Assembly (NCBI RefSeq): GCF_024323335.1
Contig: NC_066584.1
Coordinates: 272,777,618 to 272,841,617, forward strand
Length of the DNA: 64,000 nt
Reading direction: 5' to 3'
From: Lathyrus oleraceus
Lineage: Eukaryota > Streptophyta > Magnoliopsida > Fabales > Fabaceae
This document shows positions 50,503 through 63,215 of this stretch, piece after piece; within the stretch, counting starts at the first letter, position 1; each line of letters begins with the position of its first letter. The notes beneath the pieces are model-generated. The model searched no databases, had not been told where the DNA came from, and saw only the letters and a program-made list of their open reading frames with translations. The position numbers and the translations under genes are program-made.

Positions 50503-51329
50503 TAGTCTCCAGTGGGTTTAGCCTACTTTTTTGTGTGTATATTATTGTATATATGTGATGTATGTCTATTTGTGTGATATAATCTGCTTGTTGTGCTTGG
50601 TGATCTCAGAGTGGTGAGATAAATTCTACCCCAAACTTGAGTGCAATTAAGATAGGAGGATGGTATAGTCATGTTCGACTTGTGCGGAGTAGTCCTTAAC
50701 AAGTTGGCTTGAGACCCATGTGCTCAGTGGAGACCCTTTTGGATTTGGAAATGTCACATAGGTATTTGTGGTTAGGCATTACTATCTCTGATTTGGGGTC
50801 CGAGAAGCTGAGAACCGTAGAACATTTAACCCCTCTTGGCCTATTTAGGACGTAGTGCGGAGACTGTTCAAGTGTAGACTTTATAACAGTTGTTACGCGA
50901 TACTACACTCAAGCGAGTTTCTCTTGAGAATATTATGGGTCGATGAGTCAATCATCCTAACCTGTAATATCCAATAGATGGAATTAAGACTCTGGGAACT
51001 TTTTAGAACATAATCTACAGGTTTTTATCCTTTGGGATGGTTCTTACCCAGACTCCATGCTCGTGACTCACAACAAACCCTTGATTCTTGGTTGATCCAA
51101 TCAAGACTTGTCAATATCAATGGAACTTGGGTGTTGATAAGGTGAAAATCATAATCCACCAAAATGGATGATTGATCTTGACAATGACTTGATTCATCCC
51201 TTGACCTTTGTTTGTTTTCCTTGTGTGTGGTCCCATATTTGTGATTGTTGCATTCATGCGCATCATAACATTCATCACACCAATTTTTTTTCAAGGCACT
51301 GAGGTGTTATTTGCAAATATTTTCAGACC
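50503..51329 (+). other. long untranslated leader of the Ogre element
   Basis: Non-coding DNA between PBS and ORF1. The only sizeable frame is on the other strand and has no similarity I recognise. Ogre elements normally have such long leaders. Confidence 0.55.
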
Positions 51330-51562
51330 ATGAATTGTGGACGAAGGAACACTAAGAAGTACGGTTTCATATGTCCGGACTTGAAAGAGTTAAGGAAGCT
51401 AGCATCTTTTGTATTAGATCCCTTGGACTTCAAACAACGCCATTTGAAGCTTTTGTCTACCTTGTCTGTTGATATGGTTGAAGGACTATTGAGTGTATTG
51501 GTGCAGTTTTATGACCCTCTCAGTCGTTGCTTCACTTTTCTGGATTATCAGCTTGTGCCTAC
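51330..51562 (+). CDS. Ogre ORF1, N-terminal part only (interrupted)
   Basis: ATG at 51330 opens MNCGRRNTKKYGFICPDLKE, the start of ORF1 that precedes gag in Ogre. The frame is open for 77 codons (through DYQLVPT) with no stop, then the LTR of the next element begins at 51563. ORF1 has no established biochemical role. The good match and lack of lesions suggest this Ogre copy was fairly young when it was hit. The rest should lie beyond the other end of the inserted element, outside the window. Confidence 0.8.
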
Positions 51563-52100
51563 TGTCGCAACGTGAAAAACAATCGGCGGGAAAAATACAG
51601 AGCCGCCACCGATGCTATTCATTCTATGACGGAAAGGGAGCACAGGACTAACCTAAGAAAGGGAAAGGAACGGTCTTACGACCAGAGATTACAAGGTACG
51701 GGAGTCGGTTACACAAGGGGAAGGTGTTAGCACCCCTCACGTCCGCTTACTCGACGGGATCCACGCTCAAAAGATAGCTCAAAGGAAAGGAAAAGGGTTG
51801 CTAATAAACTGCTCAAAGAAACTGCACAAACTTGAACTATAAACAGGTGAAAGAAGAAAGAAGACGGAGGAAATGGACTCGGCAGGATGTTGCATCCTAG
51901 GCCTACGTAGTTTGTCAGAAACAAACATCAGAGTCAACGTAGTTCGGGAAAGGAGACATGCTCGCGAAGACATCGCGTCCTATGCCTACGTATCTTCTCT
52001 ATCCAGAGGAGAATCAGAGCACTCGTAGCTCGGCTAACGCACGCTGAAACAAGACACCAAAACGGGACGCTGAGACGTCAAAAGAAACACTCAAAGGGAA

Positions 52101-52380
52101 ACAGAATGCCAATACATGGACTTACACCCGACTCCTAACAATAACAAACAAAAGGAAACAGAATTCCAATACATGGACTTACACCCGACTCCTATCAATA
52201 ACAAACAAAAGGAAACAGAATGCCAATACATGGACTTACACCCGACTCCCAACAATAGCAAACAAAAGGAAACAGAATGCCAATACATGGACTTACACCC
52301 GACTTCCAACAATAGCAAACAAAAGGAAACAGAATGCCAATACATGGACTTCCACCCGACTCCCAACAATAGCAAACGCT
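52101..52380 (-). repeat. 57 bp tandem array in the LTR
   Basis: About five copies starting at 52101, 52158, 52215, 52272 and 52329, each with AACAGAATGCCAATACATGG and ACACCCGACTCC. Period 57 bp, a multiple of 3, so both strands stay open; the resulting frames are not genes. Confidence 0.95.
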
Positions 52381-52394
52381 AACCAGCGTACACC

Positions 52395-52805
52395 AAAGTG
52401 ACTACCAATCGTCACAAATGAACCCCAAAGATGAACCCCAAAGTGAATAACAATCACAACAAATGCACCCCAAGGATGAACCCCAAAGATGAACCCCAAA
52501 GTGACTAACAATCGTCACAAATAAACCCCAAAGATGAACCCCAAAGTGACTAACAATCGTCACAAATGAACCCCGAAGTGAACCCCAAATGAATAACACT
52601 CATCACAAATGAACCCCTAGATGAACCCCACATGAATAACAATCATCACAAATGAACCCCGAAGATGAACCCCAAATGATAACAATCATCACAAATGAAC
52701 CCCGAAGATGAACCCCAAGTGAGTAACAATCATCACAAATGAACCCCGAAAATGAACCCCAATATGAATAACAATCATCACAAATGCACCCCAAAGATGA
52801 TCCCC
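52395..52805 (-). repeat. imperfect 40-56 bp tandem array in the LTR
   Basis: About nine degenerate units with AATGAACCCCGAAGATGAAC and AACAATCATCACAA, differing in the number of the inner GATGAACCCC repeats. Confidence 0.9.
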
Positions 52806-55800
52806 AAGGTATGGACATACAACACACCCATGCTGAACACACAGGTACCCACACCAAAGAAGACAAATGACTGAAATAAAGAAAAGGTTGAACACACGCA
52901 CAACAAAAGAAAAAAAAAGGTGCCCGGAGAGATTGCACTCAACCTCCTGCCTACGTATCTCATCTGGTATGAGAATCAGGGCGACGTAGTTCCCCTTAAC
53001 AGGGGTAAAACACTCTCCTAACCAGAGACCAGGGAAGCAACAAACTAATAGGGAGACTAAGACTCGAGCCTAATAGTTGTCATGCCATCAATATCCCTAA
53101 GTCGAGGTCTCTAATAAGAACTTAACTCACACAGGAAGCGAGTCAACTCAAAAAGCAAATAACCACACCAACACAAGTGAACAAGCATCACACACTATAT
53201 CCATACAAAAGGCTCAAACAATGGGTGGGCTTTAGTCAAGAGGGGTCATATCAACCTCGACAAACAAGCCAAACTGTAAGAGGTAATCTGTAGCTCTTAA
53301 CCACTAACATTGAACGTTAGGGTGAAGCTGATCAAAGTCTGAATGAGTCTGAGACCTCATGCTCTTAACCCTGGCCAGGGTGAGCTCATGACACAAAAAG
53401 CGTGGGGATCCAGAAAGTGGGATCCTTTTCCACTTGACAGACTCTGGACAAAAGATCTGGGGTACATGTTCAGAAGCATCAGCATATAGTGCGAGCATAA
53501 AGAACGACACACTGAATAATAGGGGATTGGCTACTAATCCCTTTTATCCATAAATTGCCTCATCTCTTGGAGGTCTTATCAAATATCCATGCCTCTCCTT
53601 GGAGGTCTTTGGCACAATCTTAAACAAACACAAACAGAGCCTCTGAAGGAGGACTTGCCAGCAAAATGCCTGCCAAAAAGGTGACAGGACTTCCAGACTA
53701 CATGAAGTAAGAAGCTAACTACCTGAGTGGTGTATCAACCACAATCCAAAGCTCAAGCAAGCAACTAAGGTACCTGTACGAAGACTAAACAGTTAGTACT
53801 TCAGTCATAAAACCAGAAGACAAACAGTGAATCCTTCCAATAGTTAGACAATTCAATGAATAAGTGCCCAAACACTCAAATGAACTCATAAGCTCACCAC
53901 ATCACTTAAAACCCTACAAAACAAACATAAGTCAGAACTCAATTCATTTTGTATCTCACAAAGTGAGAACAAATCCAACCATCAATGATAAGTGTCCAAA
54001 CCTGAAACACAAGACAAAGTTAGTTTATGTACAAAACCCTAGTGCAAAGACAAGATCCAAAACCTAACCAAATGACCAAAACAGAACCCATCCTTCTACA
54101 TATTACACATTCAAACACTCCATCCAATGTCCTCAAAAGGACCAGCATCAAATCAATAATCAAATATCTCAACTGGCCTATGCCATGCAAGGATCAAAAA
54201 TGTGCACAAAATGAACTTCCAACTTAGAAAATTCATATCAAATCAGAAATGCATGCAATGACTTTGAGATTTTTTGTACAAGTTCCACATGCCATGGATA
54301 TTCGACATGCAAAAAATCAAGTCCAGAATGATTCAAATGATATGTGAACAAAAATGCACCAATCCAATGTCAAAAATGTGACACAAATTGTCGCATTTTT
54401 CTCTATGTGTCAAAAGTGATGATAACATATGAGAAAAAATCCAAACCAGTGACCAAAAATTCACATCGTGTATGAATATTATGCATACAAAAAATTGGAT
54501 CAGAAGGTTCAACATAGAGAATTTCACAACACATTGAATACACCATATCAAATTAGCACCACATGGATTCAAAACTTCACACATAAAAATCCAGCCATCA
54601 ACAATTCATGAAATTAACACCATAAAAATATATATATCAATACAAAACCATGAAAAAAAATTGGGACTCATTTGGACCATTTTTGCATTTTTTATGAATT
54701 AATCAAAACAAGCAAAGTAATTGAAATATAATATAAAAATGGAGGGAAATGAATTTATTTGAAATAAACCAGAAAAAAATCAAGCCACAGGATCTGGCGC
54801 GTGCCAAGATCAATGGCTCACATTTGAATTAATGAAACGCTGCGTTTCATTAATCCAGTCACCACACATATTAACATTCAACTCACACGCGTGGCTTGGT
54901 CAAACAATCCTCAGCCAACCACACGTCCACGCAAGGCAACACCTGGAACACACCTCAACAAACCCTAAAACACACCCAGACGCCGGAGCTAAGCTCCGGT
55001 CGTCTTCTCCAGCAAGCCCTACGGTGGCGCCACCACGGAACCGCCCAAAAATCCACCAAACCTATACCGTTCGACACGTCTTTTCATGCTGCATCCAAAT
55101 CTCCTATCCATTTCTCCTAAATCTCCCTAGGTTTTGCGAATCGAAGAGAAAAAGTTTGTAGATCCAAACTTCCATTCAACACTACAACCTCAATTCTCAA
55201 CCAATTTCAATTCTAAGCATATATCCATGACCTATACAACACGATCTACCAATCTATGACTTAAAATCAGCAAAAGGAGGAAGTGAATTTCAACTCACCT
55301 GAAATGGAGATCTCTGAATTCGCGTCCTCTCAAGCTCATATGCTTCAGATCTACTCCTTTGAACTTCTCTTGAAGCTTTGTGCAAAAGAATTGGATGAAA
55401 CTCCTTGGATCTACTTCAATTTCCAAATTCGTTCACTATGCGAAAGCTCTTGATCTGCTCGTATTCTTGAAGAATTGCACCAAATGATGGATGATTCTTG
55501 ATCAGTGAAGCATGAGGATCAAGAATATGCAAGAATATCTGAGGTTTATGTGGAGAAAATGGAAATTCAAAGAGAGAGAAAATTGAGAGAGTTCTTGAAT
55601 TTTCAGATCTGAAAAGTTAGTTATCGCAGTTATGGCTAGGGTTTTGGTATTTATACTTCATGCTAATCACACTGAAAATCAACTTAACCATCCATTAATC
55701 ATGATTAGTGAATTCTTAAACCATTTGCAAAAAAAATGAATAATGAGCTCTCATGGCCATAATGCACGTAAGACATCCCATGCATGGCTTCTAATTCACT

Positions 55801-56700
55801 TGTGGACATCCAAGGGTCAAGATTGAAGTGTTATTTTGCTTGTATCTTAAGCAAAAAATGAATGGTGAAGATTCACTTTAATTTGAACATGTGTGAAATA
55901 ATGAGCATACAAACTTTTCCCATGCATGGCAAAAGCACATTTGAGATGTATTGAACATGAGAAACATTTTGCCAAAAGAATGAACCAATTTGGAGCATTG
56001 TATCAAAAGTTATGCCATTTTGAATTTCCATGCACACCTTGTAATCAAATGACCATAACTCCTCAACCACTCATCATATGGACATGAATTAGGACTTTTT
56101 GGAAAGGGGAGACAAATATTTACAACTTTCATGTTCACCAAAAATCCATTTGAAACTTCTTTGATATTGAAAATTCAAGTTGAAGATGGACCAAAAACTT
56201 GCCAAATTTGGAAACTTTGAATTATATGTCACTTTCCATTTTTAGTAACTTTTGCCATGACTTTTGAACCTTCAAGATGGATGTTTAGAATGATTAATGA
56301 ACCCCATTTGAACATGATTGAGGTGTCTCAACTCATTTCCCCACCTCATAGCCCTCAGTTGACTGCACAATTGACTTTTGGTCCTCAGATGACCTTGAAA
56401 TGTCTTGATGATGATAGAACCATGATGATGGTGATATATCCTTGCAGACAAGATGATGCTCAAGACCTTTGAAGAATCAAGAAACCCTAATGAAATGCAA
56501 ACCCTCAGATGGTTGATAATCAATTCATAGAGACCCTCAGGCTTGAATCATGTAACTTCTCCATCTTTTGAAAAGACCTTGGAGGATGACCTTCTCATTT
56601 TCATATGATATGCAAAATGCAATGCCTAATGCTCTAAAATATGAAATGCAATGTGTCAAACTAGTCTCAAGAAGAGGAGGGCAAATTTTGAGGGGTTATA

Positions 56701-56712
56701 GCTGCCCCTATT
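56701..56712 (-). promoter_or_regulatory. polypurine tract of the second Ogre element
   Basis: Minus strand AATAGGGGCAGC immediately before the LTR start. Only a short G run, with a C interruption, so weaker than the others. Confidence 0.45.
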
Positions 56713-56869
56713 CAATCCACTGTGAACCTGTCGATATGAACAGCCTCGGCTTTTCAGATGATCAGGGTGAAGAGTGGTTGAATACCAAGAACAAACGAAC
56801 AATTTGCACTCCATTAGAATTTCACACTGAAGTGAAGTGAAGTAACAATGCCTATCAGAATCGGCAAAG

Positions 56870-57885
56870 AGGTGGTCTTGAAAGAAGAATCTGTCTTGTA
56901 CGGTGAGAGTCGGTCTGAATACCGAAAAAGAATGTTAACCTGGATACCAAAATAAATGGTAACACAGGAATAACCATGGCCTGAATGCCACTCATCAGTT
57001 TGAATACTGGAAATGACTTCGATCTGAGCATCGGACGATATGCGATTATTAATATCGGTCTGAACACCGAGAGACTGGCCTGAATGCCACTTCGGTCTGA
57101 ATACCTGAAAAACTGACCTGCATGCCATAAGTTGCGTCGACCTGAACGTCGGAAACTTCTTCGATCTGAACATCGGGAAAAACTGGCATGAATGCCACTT
57201 CGGTCTGAATACCGGAAAGTTGGCCTGAATGCCACAAGTTACGTCGACCTGAACGTCGGAAACTTCTTCGATCTGAATATCAGGAAAAACTGGCCTGAAT
57301 GCCACTTCGATCTGAATACCGGAAAGCTAGCCTGAATGCCACAAGTTACGTTGACCTGAACGTCGGAAACTTCTTCGATCTGAACATCGGGAAAAACTGG
57401 CCTGAATGCCACTTCGGTCTGAATACCGGAAAGCTGGCCTGAATGCCACAAGTTACGTCGACCTGAACGTCGGAAACTTCTTCGATCTGAATATCGGGAA
57501 AAATTGGCCTAAATGCCACTTCGGTCTGAATACCGGAAAGCTGGCCTGAATGCCACAAGTTACGTCGACCTGAACGTCGGAAACTTCTTCGATCTGAACA
57601 TCGGGAAAAACTGGCCTGAATGCCAGTTCGGTCTGAATACCTGAAAAACTGACCTGCATGCCACAAGTTGCATCGACCTGAACGTCGGAAACTTCTTCGA
57701 TCTGAACATCGGGAAAAACTGGCCTGAATGCCACTTCGGTCTCAATACCGGAAAGTTGGCCTGAATGCCACAAGTTACGTCGACCTGAACGTCGGAAACT
57801 TCTTCGATCTGAACATCGGGAAAAACTGGCCTGAATGCCACTTCGGTCTGAATACCTGAAAAATTGACCTGCATGCCACTTCTGC
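56870..57885 (-). repeat. 107 bp tandem array in the element's 3' UTR
   Basis: Seven clear units start at 57136, 57243, 57350, 57457, 57564, 57672 and 57779 (period 107, once 108). More degenerate copies run back to about 56870. Each unit holds five CTGAA-containing subunits spaced 24, 22, 17, 20 and 24 bp, with cores such as CTGAACGTCGG, CTGAACATCGG and CTGAATGCCAC. Because 107 is not a multiple of 3, the frames across it rotate; they are not genes. Variable tandem repeats in the 3' UTR are known for Ogre and related elements. Confidence 0.95.
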
Positions 57886-59711
57886 TGGGGATTTTCTCTT
57901 TGTTATTATTATTATTTTATTTTTTATTTATTTTTATTTTTATTTTTTACTTTTCTTGAACCCCTAAAACTTCTTTGATTTTTCTTTCTTGGACCCCTAC
58001 ACAAATATTTTCCTTTTGCACGGATGATCCCTGATCACCGCATTTGAACCCCGACAACTTCATGTCACTCTCGCTACCAAAAAATGAACCCCGTTCTCCA
58101 TTTGAACCCCGTTCTCCAGAAGACACTCTACGTCTCCTTTTCTCCTGATGGACCCCGATCTCCGCGCTGATCGCGTAACATTCTCCAATCTTCACTTCCA
58201 TCTCCGAACGACGGAAATTTTTTCCCCCCAATATCGCGCTACTGGGAAATACGGTTGATCCAACGTCACAATGCCAAACTCCTCAGAGTAATATCTTCAC
58301 CAACCCTGCTAGACCAATTCTCAAACGGTAACCACGGCTCGAGACTAGTTTATGCTTGCAATGCCGATGCATGAGCCTTACAGCGTAATGCTCCATAACC
58401 ATGGAAATGCTACGCAATTAATTATGCAATATGCTATGCTTCTCTAAATGATGAATGCATAAAAAATATCCCCCTCAGGGGACGACACGAGCAACTCTAC
58501 TGAGGAACTCGATATCACTCCAATCTCCAACCCTGCTTAGGATAACACTGATGCTGAGGAAAGAATAACCCTCACTGGGGATGACCTCCACTGAACTTGA
58601 TCTGCTTGGGGACTTTACTGGGGAAAAAAACTACCAACGCACACCCCTGCCGGGGGAACAACAACCTTCAGACCTGCTGGGGAAATAACAATCTCAACCC
58701 TTCTAGGGGAAACAGCAAACTTCAGGTCTGGCTGCCGAGGAAACACCGACCTCGAACCCGCTGGGGAGATACGGAATATTTGGCACGGAACACTTGTCGA
58801 CTCGTCGAACACTGGCATTCACCATCTAACCATAGCGTCAACTTTCCACTTCCTCAGACTTTGAAGAGTCTTCTTGATTAACCCTCTAGGATCGTCGCAA
58901 TTCTTTCGCCGTCTTTACACCATTCCTCAACTCCTTGTCCCTGATTGGACCTCAAAGGAATCTTTTGTCAAAAAGAAACGCTTCATACCACAACCTGCAA
59001 GTGAGTGAAAATAACCAGCAGCACCTGCAAAAGAGATCGTTAGATAAAACGTGCCCCAGGCGTGCCAAAATTTCAACACCCAGGTCACTCAACCTTCCGA
59101 ATAAGATTTCAGGTTTTCAATCCTATAAACATGCAAAGATTCTTTATCAAAATAAACGGATGTTTTTGCAATCAAAGCGGTAATGAAAACAAAAACAAAA
59201 TTATTTGACTGAATATGCATTTTATTAATTGAAAAAGGTGGCTCGTAACTGAGTAGTACACAGGAAGCAATCCCTAAAAAGAAGAAATTACGCACAAAAG
59301 GAAAATCTATCCTAATGGCAATGAGAACCCGTGATCTCATCAAGTTCCAACCCGGTTACAACCCATATGTCCTCAAGACTCTCCGCACTTTCTGCCTTCC
59401 GAAACAAGACGCTTCCGACCGATCTCCGCTTTCAGATTATCCAGTGTCATATCCAAAGTACAAACGACCATGCTAGACGCAGTTATTCGTTTCACTCCCT
59501 CTTTTTCCTGGACCTCCCTTTCGGGTTTTCAGTCCACCGGGATACCCTTTTTTTCTCAAGCCGCCCTTGTGAGGTTTTCGACTTGCCGGGTGTATAGTTT
59601 TTCCTTTTTATCCCTAATTTTTGCCCGAACCTTTTCATTTTCATTTTTTTTGGTTCGCCGGGATGCCCATTTTTGCCTGGACTATTTTATTCTTTCCGTC
59701 CAGCGGGTCTT
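57886..59711 (-). mobile_element. 3' untranslated region of the second Ogre element
   Basis: Non-coding DNA between pol and the tandem array. It holds an AT-only stretch (57905-57950), CCCC-containing repeats with TGAACCCCG near 58020-58150, and a degenerate repeat with CTGCTGGGGAAA variants at 58490-58775. No coding similarity despite several small frames. Confidence 0.65.
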
Positions 59712-60955
59712 TTATACGAAGTATTTTTTAACTGCGTCCGCATTTACAGGGGATGGAAAATCCTCACCATCCATGGTCGTCAACAACAAGGCTCCGCCAG
59801 AGAAAACCTTCTTGACCACGAATGGACCTTCATAATTGGGTGTCCACTTGCCCCGACGATCGTTCTGAGGAGGAAGGATCCTTTTCAACACCATATCTCG
59901 CACATGGTACACACGAGGTCGTACCTTTCGGTCAAAGGCACGCTTCATTCGCTGCTGGTACAACTGCCCATGACAAATGGCCGCCAACCTCTTTTCCTCA
60001 ATCAGACTCAACTCTTCATACCGAGTCCTTACCCACTCAGCCTCTTCCAATTTCACATCCATCAGAACTCTCAATGACGGAATCTGGATCTCAATTGGTA
60101 GCACAGTTTCCATCCCATACACAAGCGAGAAAGGCGTTGCCCCAGTAGATGTACGCACCGAGGTTCGATACCCGTGCAATGCAAACAGAAACATCTCATG
60201 CCAATCCTTATAGGTCATGACCATTTTCTGCACAATCTTCTTAATATTCTTATTAGCCGCCTCTACCGCCCCATTCATCTTTGGACGATAAGGAGAAGAA
60301 TTGTGATGCTCGATCTTGAACTCCCGGCATAGTTCCACCATCATCTTGTTGTTGAGATTAGAACCATTATCAATGATGATTCTTTCGGGAACCCCATATC
60401 TGCAAATGATGTCTCTTTTCAGGAACCTGGCTACGACCTGTTTTGTCACGTTTGCATAAGATTCCGCTTCCACCCACTTGGTGAAGTAATCAATAGCCAC
60501 TAATATCAACTGGTGCCCATTCGAAGCTGTAGGCTCGATCTTCCCGATCATATCAATGCCCCAAATAGCAAACGGCCACGGAGACGATATCAAACTCAAC
60601 GGATTTGGAGGCACGTGCACCTTGTCAGCATAAATCTGGCATTTATGACATTTCCGCACGAAATTGAAACACTGAGCCTCCATTGTCATCCAATAATACC
60701 CATCCCTTAGCAACTTTTTCACCATCGCATTTCCACTGGCGTGGGTACCAAACGACCCCTCGTGCACCTCTTTCATCAATTGGCTTGCTTCTTTGTCATC
60801 GACACATCTGAGCAAAACCCAATCAGAATTCCTCTTGTACAAAACCCCATCCTTATTTAGATAGAACGCCATGGCCAACCTCCTCAGAGTCTTTCAGTCC
60901 TTCTTAGACGCTCCCTCGGGATACTCTTGGGTCTCCAGATAACGCTTGAATCATA
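59712..60955 (-). CDS. int: Ogre integrase (C-terminal pol domain)
   Basis: The 388-codon open part (60878-59712) is the best-preserved gene in the window. It has the HHCC zinc domain (H39, H46, C77, C80), the DDE core (D109 in GIDMIGKI, D170 in IIIDNGSN, E206 in NGAVEAANK; 35 residues between D170 and E206) and a GPF-type C-terminal module (KWTPNYEGPFVVKK, about residues 340-355). It inserts element cDNA into the host genome. Its true upstream frame (RYLETQEYPEGASKKD) continues to about 60951 through a TGA at 60896-60894. Since integrase is made as part of a polyprotein, this stop and the frameshift at about 60951 would separate it from RT. Confidence 0.9.
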
Positions 60956-62640
60956 ATACCATGGCTTTTCATCATCAGACGCTGTTTCGACAACAAACAC
61001 ATAAGCCGGTCTATCCAGCCGTCCCACCTCAACACTAGGAACTTGATTCCACCACTGCACTCTAATCAAAGCGGCTAGAGTAGCCAAAGCATCTGCCAAA
61101 GGATTTTCTTCTCTCGGTACATGGTGTAGTTCCACCTTGGTGAAGAACGTCAACAATCTCCTCGTATAATCCCGGTATGGAATTAAGTGAGATTGATGCG
61201 TAAGCCATTTCCCGCTAACCTGGTTCACAACCAAAGCTGAATCTCCATAAATAACCAGGTTCTTGATTCGCAAATCAATCGCCTCTTCGACACCCAAGAT
61301 ACAAGCTTCGTATTCAGCCACATTATTGGTGCATTCAAATGTTAGCCGGGCAGCAAAAGGAATGTGGGATCCCTTCTGCGTAACCAAAACAGCACCAACT
61401 CCGCTACCATTCACGTTAACGGCCCCATCAAACATCAGAATCCATTCGGACTCAGGGTCAGGCCCCTCCTCCGGGATAGGTTCCTCACAATCTTTCGATT
61501 TGAGAAACATGATGTCCTCATCAAGGAACTCAAATTTCATCGGTTGATAATCCTCAATGGGTTGCTGGGCGAGGTAATCAGACAATACACTCCCCTTTAT
61601 TGCTTTTTGAGAAGTGTACTGGATATCGTATTCAGTCAAAATCATTTGCCATCTCGCAACCCGTCCGGTCAATGCTGGCTTCTCAAATATATACTTGATC
61701 GGATCCATCTTAAAAATCAACAAAGTGGTATGAACCAGCATATACTGTCTCAGTCGGCGAGCAGCCCATGCCAAAGCGCAGCAAGTTTTCTCGAGCAGTG
61801 AATATCTTGTTTCACAGTCGGTAAACGTTTTGCTAAGGTAGTAAATTGCATGCTCTTTTCTACCAGACTCGTCATGTTGCCCCAGTACACACCCCATAGA
61901 CCCCTCGAGGACTGTCAAGTACAGGATTAACGGTCGCCCCTCCACAGGAGGCATCAGAATCGGAGGCTCCTGCAAATATTCTTTTATTTTTTCAAATGTC
62001 GCTTGGCAATCATCATTCCACCTGACCGTTTGATCTTTTCTCAACAACTTGAATATGGGTTCACACATGGCTGTTAGATGAGATATGAACCATGAAATGT
62101 AGTTCAACCTACCTAAGAAACCACGAACCTCTTTTTCTGTTCTCGGTTCAGGCATTTCTTGTATCGCTTTTACTTTAGCAGGATCAACCTCAATTCCTCT
62201 TTCACTTACAATAAACCCCAGCAACTTACCAGACCGCACTCCAAAAGTGCACTTATTCGGATTCAACCTCAATTTGAATTGTCTCAACCGGTCAAACAAC
62301 TTGGCCAAGTCTACCAGATGCCCCTCTTCTGTTTGGGACTTTGCTATCATGTCATCAACATAGCATTCGATCTCATGATGAATCATATCATGAAACAAAG
62401 TCACCATAGCCCTTTGATACGTGGCACCGGCGTTCTTGAGACCGAATGGCATCACCTTATACCAAAAAGTGCCCCACGGCGTGATGAACGTTATTTTCTC
62501 CATATCATCTGGCGACATTTTAATTTGATTATAGCCAGAAAAGCCATCCATGAAGGAAAACACCGAGAATTGAGTTGTATTATCTACCAACACGTCGATG
62601 TGAGGTAATGGGAAATCATCTTTCGGGCTAGCTTTGTTCA
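60884..62640 (-). pseudogene. Ogre reverse transcriptase, RNase H and archaeal-type RNase H
   Basis: A long open frame (62710-60884) with domains in order. RT has FMDGFSGYNQI (catalytic Asp, residue 55) and CYVDDM (residues 117-121), with FGLKNAGATYQR between. The gypsy RNase H/connection domain follows (about 250-385), in which the usual first catalytic Asp is replaced (LYLTVLEG). Then comes a second, archaeal-type RNase H (422-545) with D428 in MFDGAVN, E466/E468 in AEYEA, D490 in YGDSALV and D540 in NPLADALA. The double RNase H is a hallmark of the Tat lineage including Ogre. The frame is lost at its N-terminal end by a one-base deletion at about 62640 (DYRD then LNK in another frame), and at its end by the frameshift at about 60951. 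Confidence 0.9.
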
Positions 62641-63215
62641 ATCCCGGTAGTCCACACACATCCTCACCTTTCCATCCTTCTTCGACACCGGCACAATGTT
62701 CGCGACCCAAGGCGGATAATTAGTGACAGCTAGGAAACCAGCATCCAACTGCTTCTGCACCTCCTCTTTGATTTTCATGGCCATCTCGGGTCGAGTTCTG
62801 CGCAACTTCTGCTTCACTGGAGGACAGTCTTCTCTCAATGGCAACTTGTGTAAAACAATATTGGTATCCAACCCTGGCATATCTTGATAAGACCAGGCGA
62901 AGATATCAACATACTCTTTCAACAGTACTACCATTCTGCTCTTGACATTCACCTCCAAAGCGCCCCAATTTTCACTTCCTTTCTGACCTCCTCGGTGCCC
63001 AGATTGACAACCTCAACTTGCTCCTTGTGCGGTTAAAACACCTTCTCCTCTTGTTTCAACAACCTGGCTAACTCTTCCGGCAGTTCACAATCTTCTTCGC
63101 CTTCTTCTTCGGCATGATAGATCGTGTTGTCGAAGTCATATGAGGGTGTAACAGGATTGTTATCAATGAGATCCGGAGAATGATCGCATCTGCATGAATG
63201 TTGATTCATGCATTG
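62641..63215 (-). pseudogene. Ogre pol N-terminal segment (second exon, before RT)
   Basis: Continuation of pol upstream of the RT core: PVSKKDGKVRMCVDYRD (62690-62640), DIFAWSYQDMPGL (about 62910-62870), and an acidic linker (HAEEEGEEDCELPEELARLL, about 63118-63060). Lesions: a frameshift near 62965 and a TAA at 63035-63033. The frame can be followed to about 63215, where the probable intron ends. It would be translated only from spliced or read-through RNA. Confidence 0.7.

Larger units (their letters stand above)
51563..56700 (-). mobile_element. 3' LTR of a second Ogre/Tat element
   Basis: On the minus strand it starts TATAACCCCTCAAAATTTGC (56700; normally TGTAACCCC, the G being mutated) and ends CACGTTGCGACA at 51563; 5138 bp. 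A TATA box (TATAAATA on minus) lies at 55649-55657. Two tandem arrays sit at 52101-52380 and 52395-52805. The terminal module with CTACGTA boxes and ACACAAGGGGAAGGTGTTAG (51710-51730, plus-strand reading) is present. The left flank is CCTAC (51558-51562), the candidate target-site duplication. Confidence 0.8.

Noticed and set aside
52091..52938. Frames made of 19-residue repeats on both strands
   Set aside because: Result of the 57 bp tandem array and its neighbour, located in an LTR.
56814..57874. A set of ~100-codon minus-strand frames with repeated FRPKWHSGQ-type units
   Set aside because: They repeat with a 107 bp period that is not a multiple of 3, so each frame only rotates through the array; no start or family similarity.
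59331..60213. Several plus-strand frames opposite integrase
   Set aside because: Shadow frames of the conserved integrase and of the 3' UTR; no independent similarity or codon pattern.
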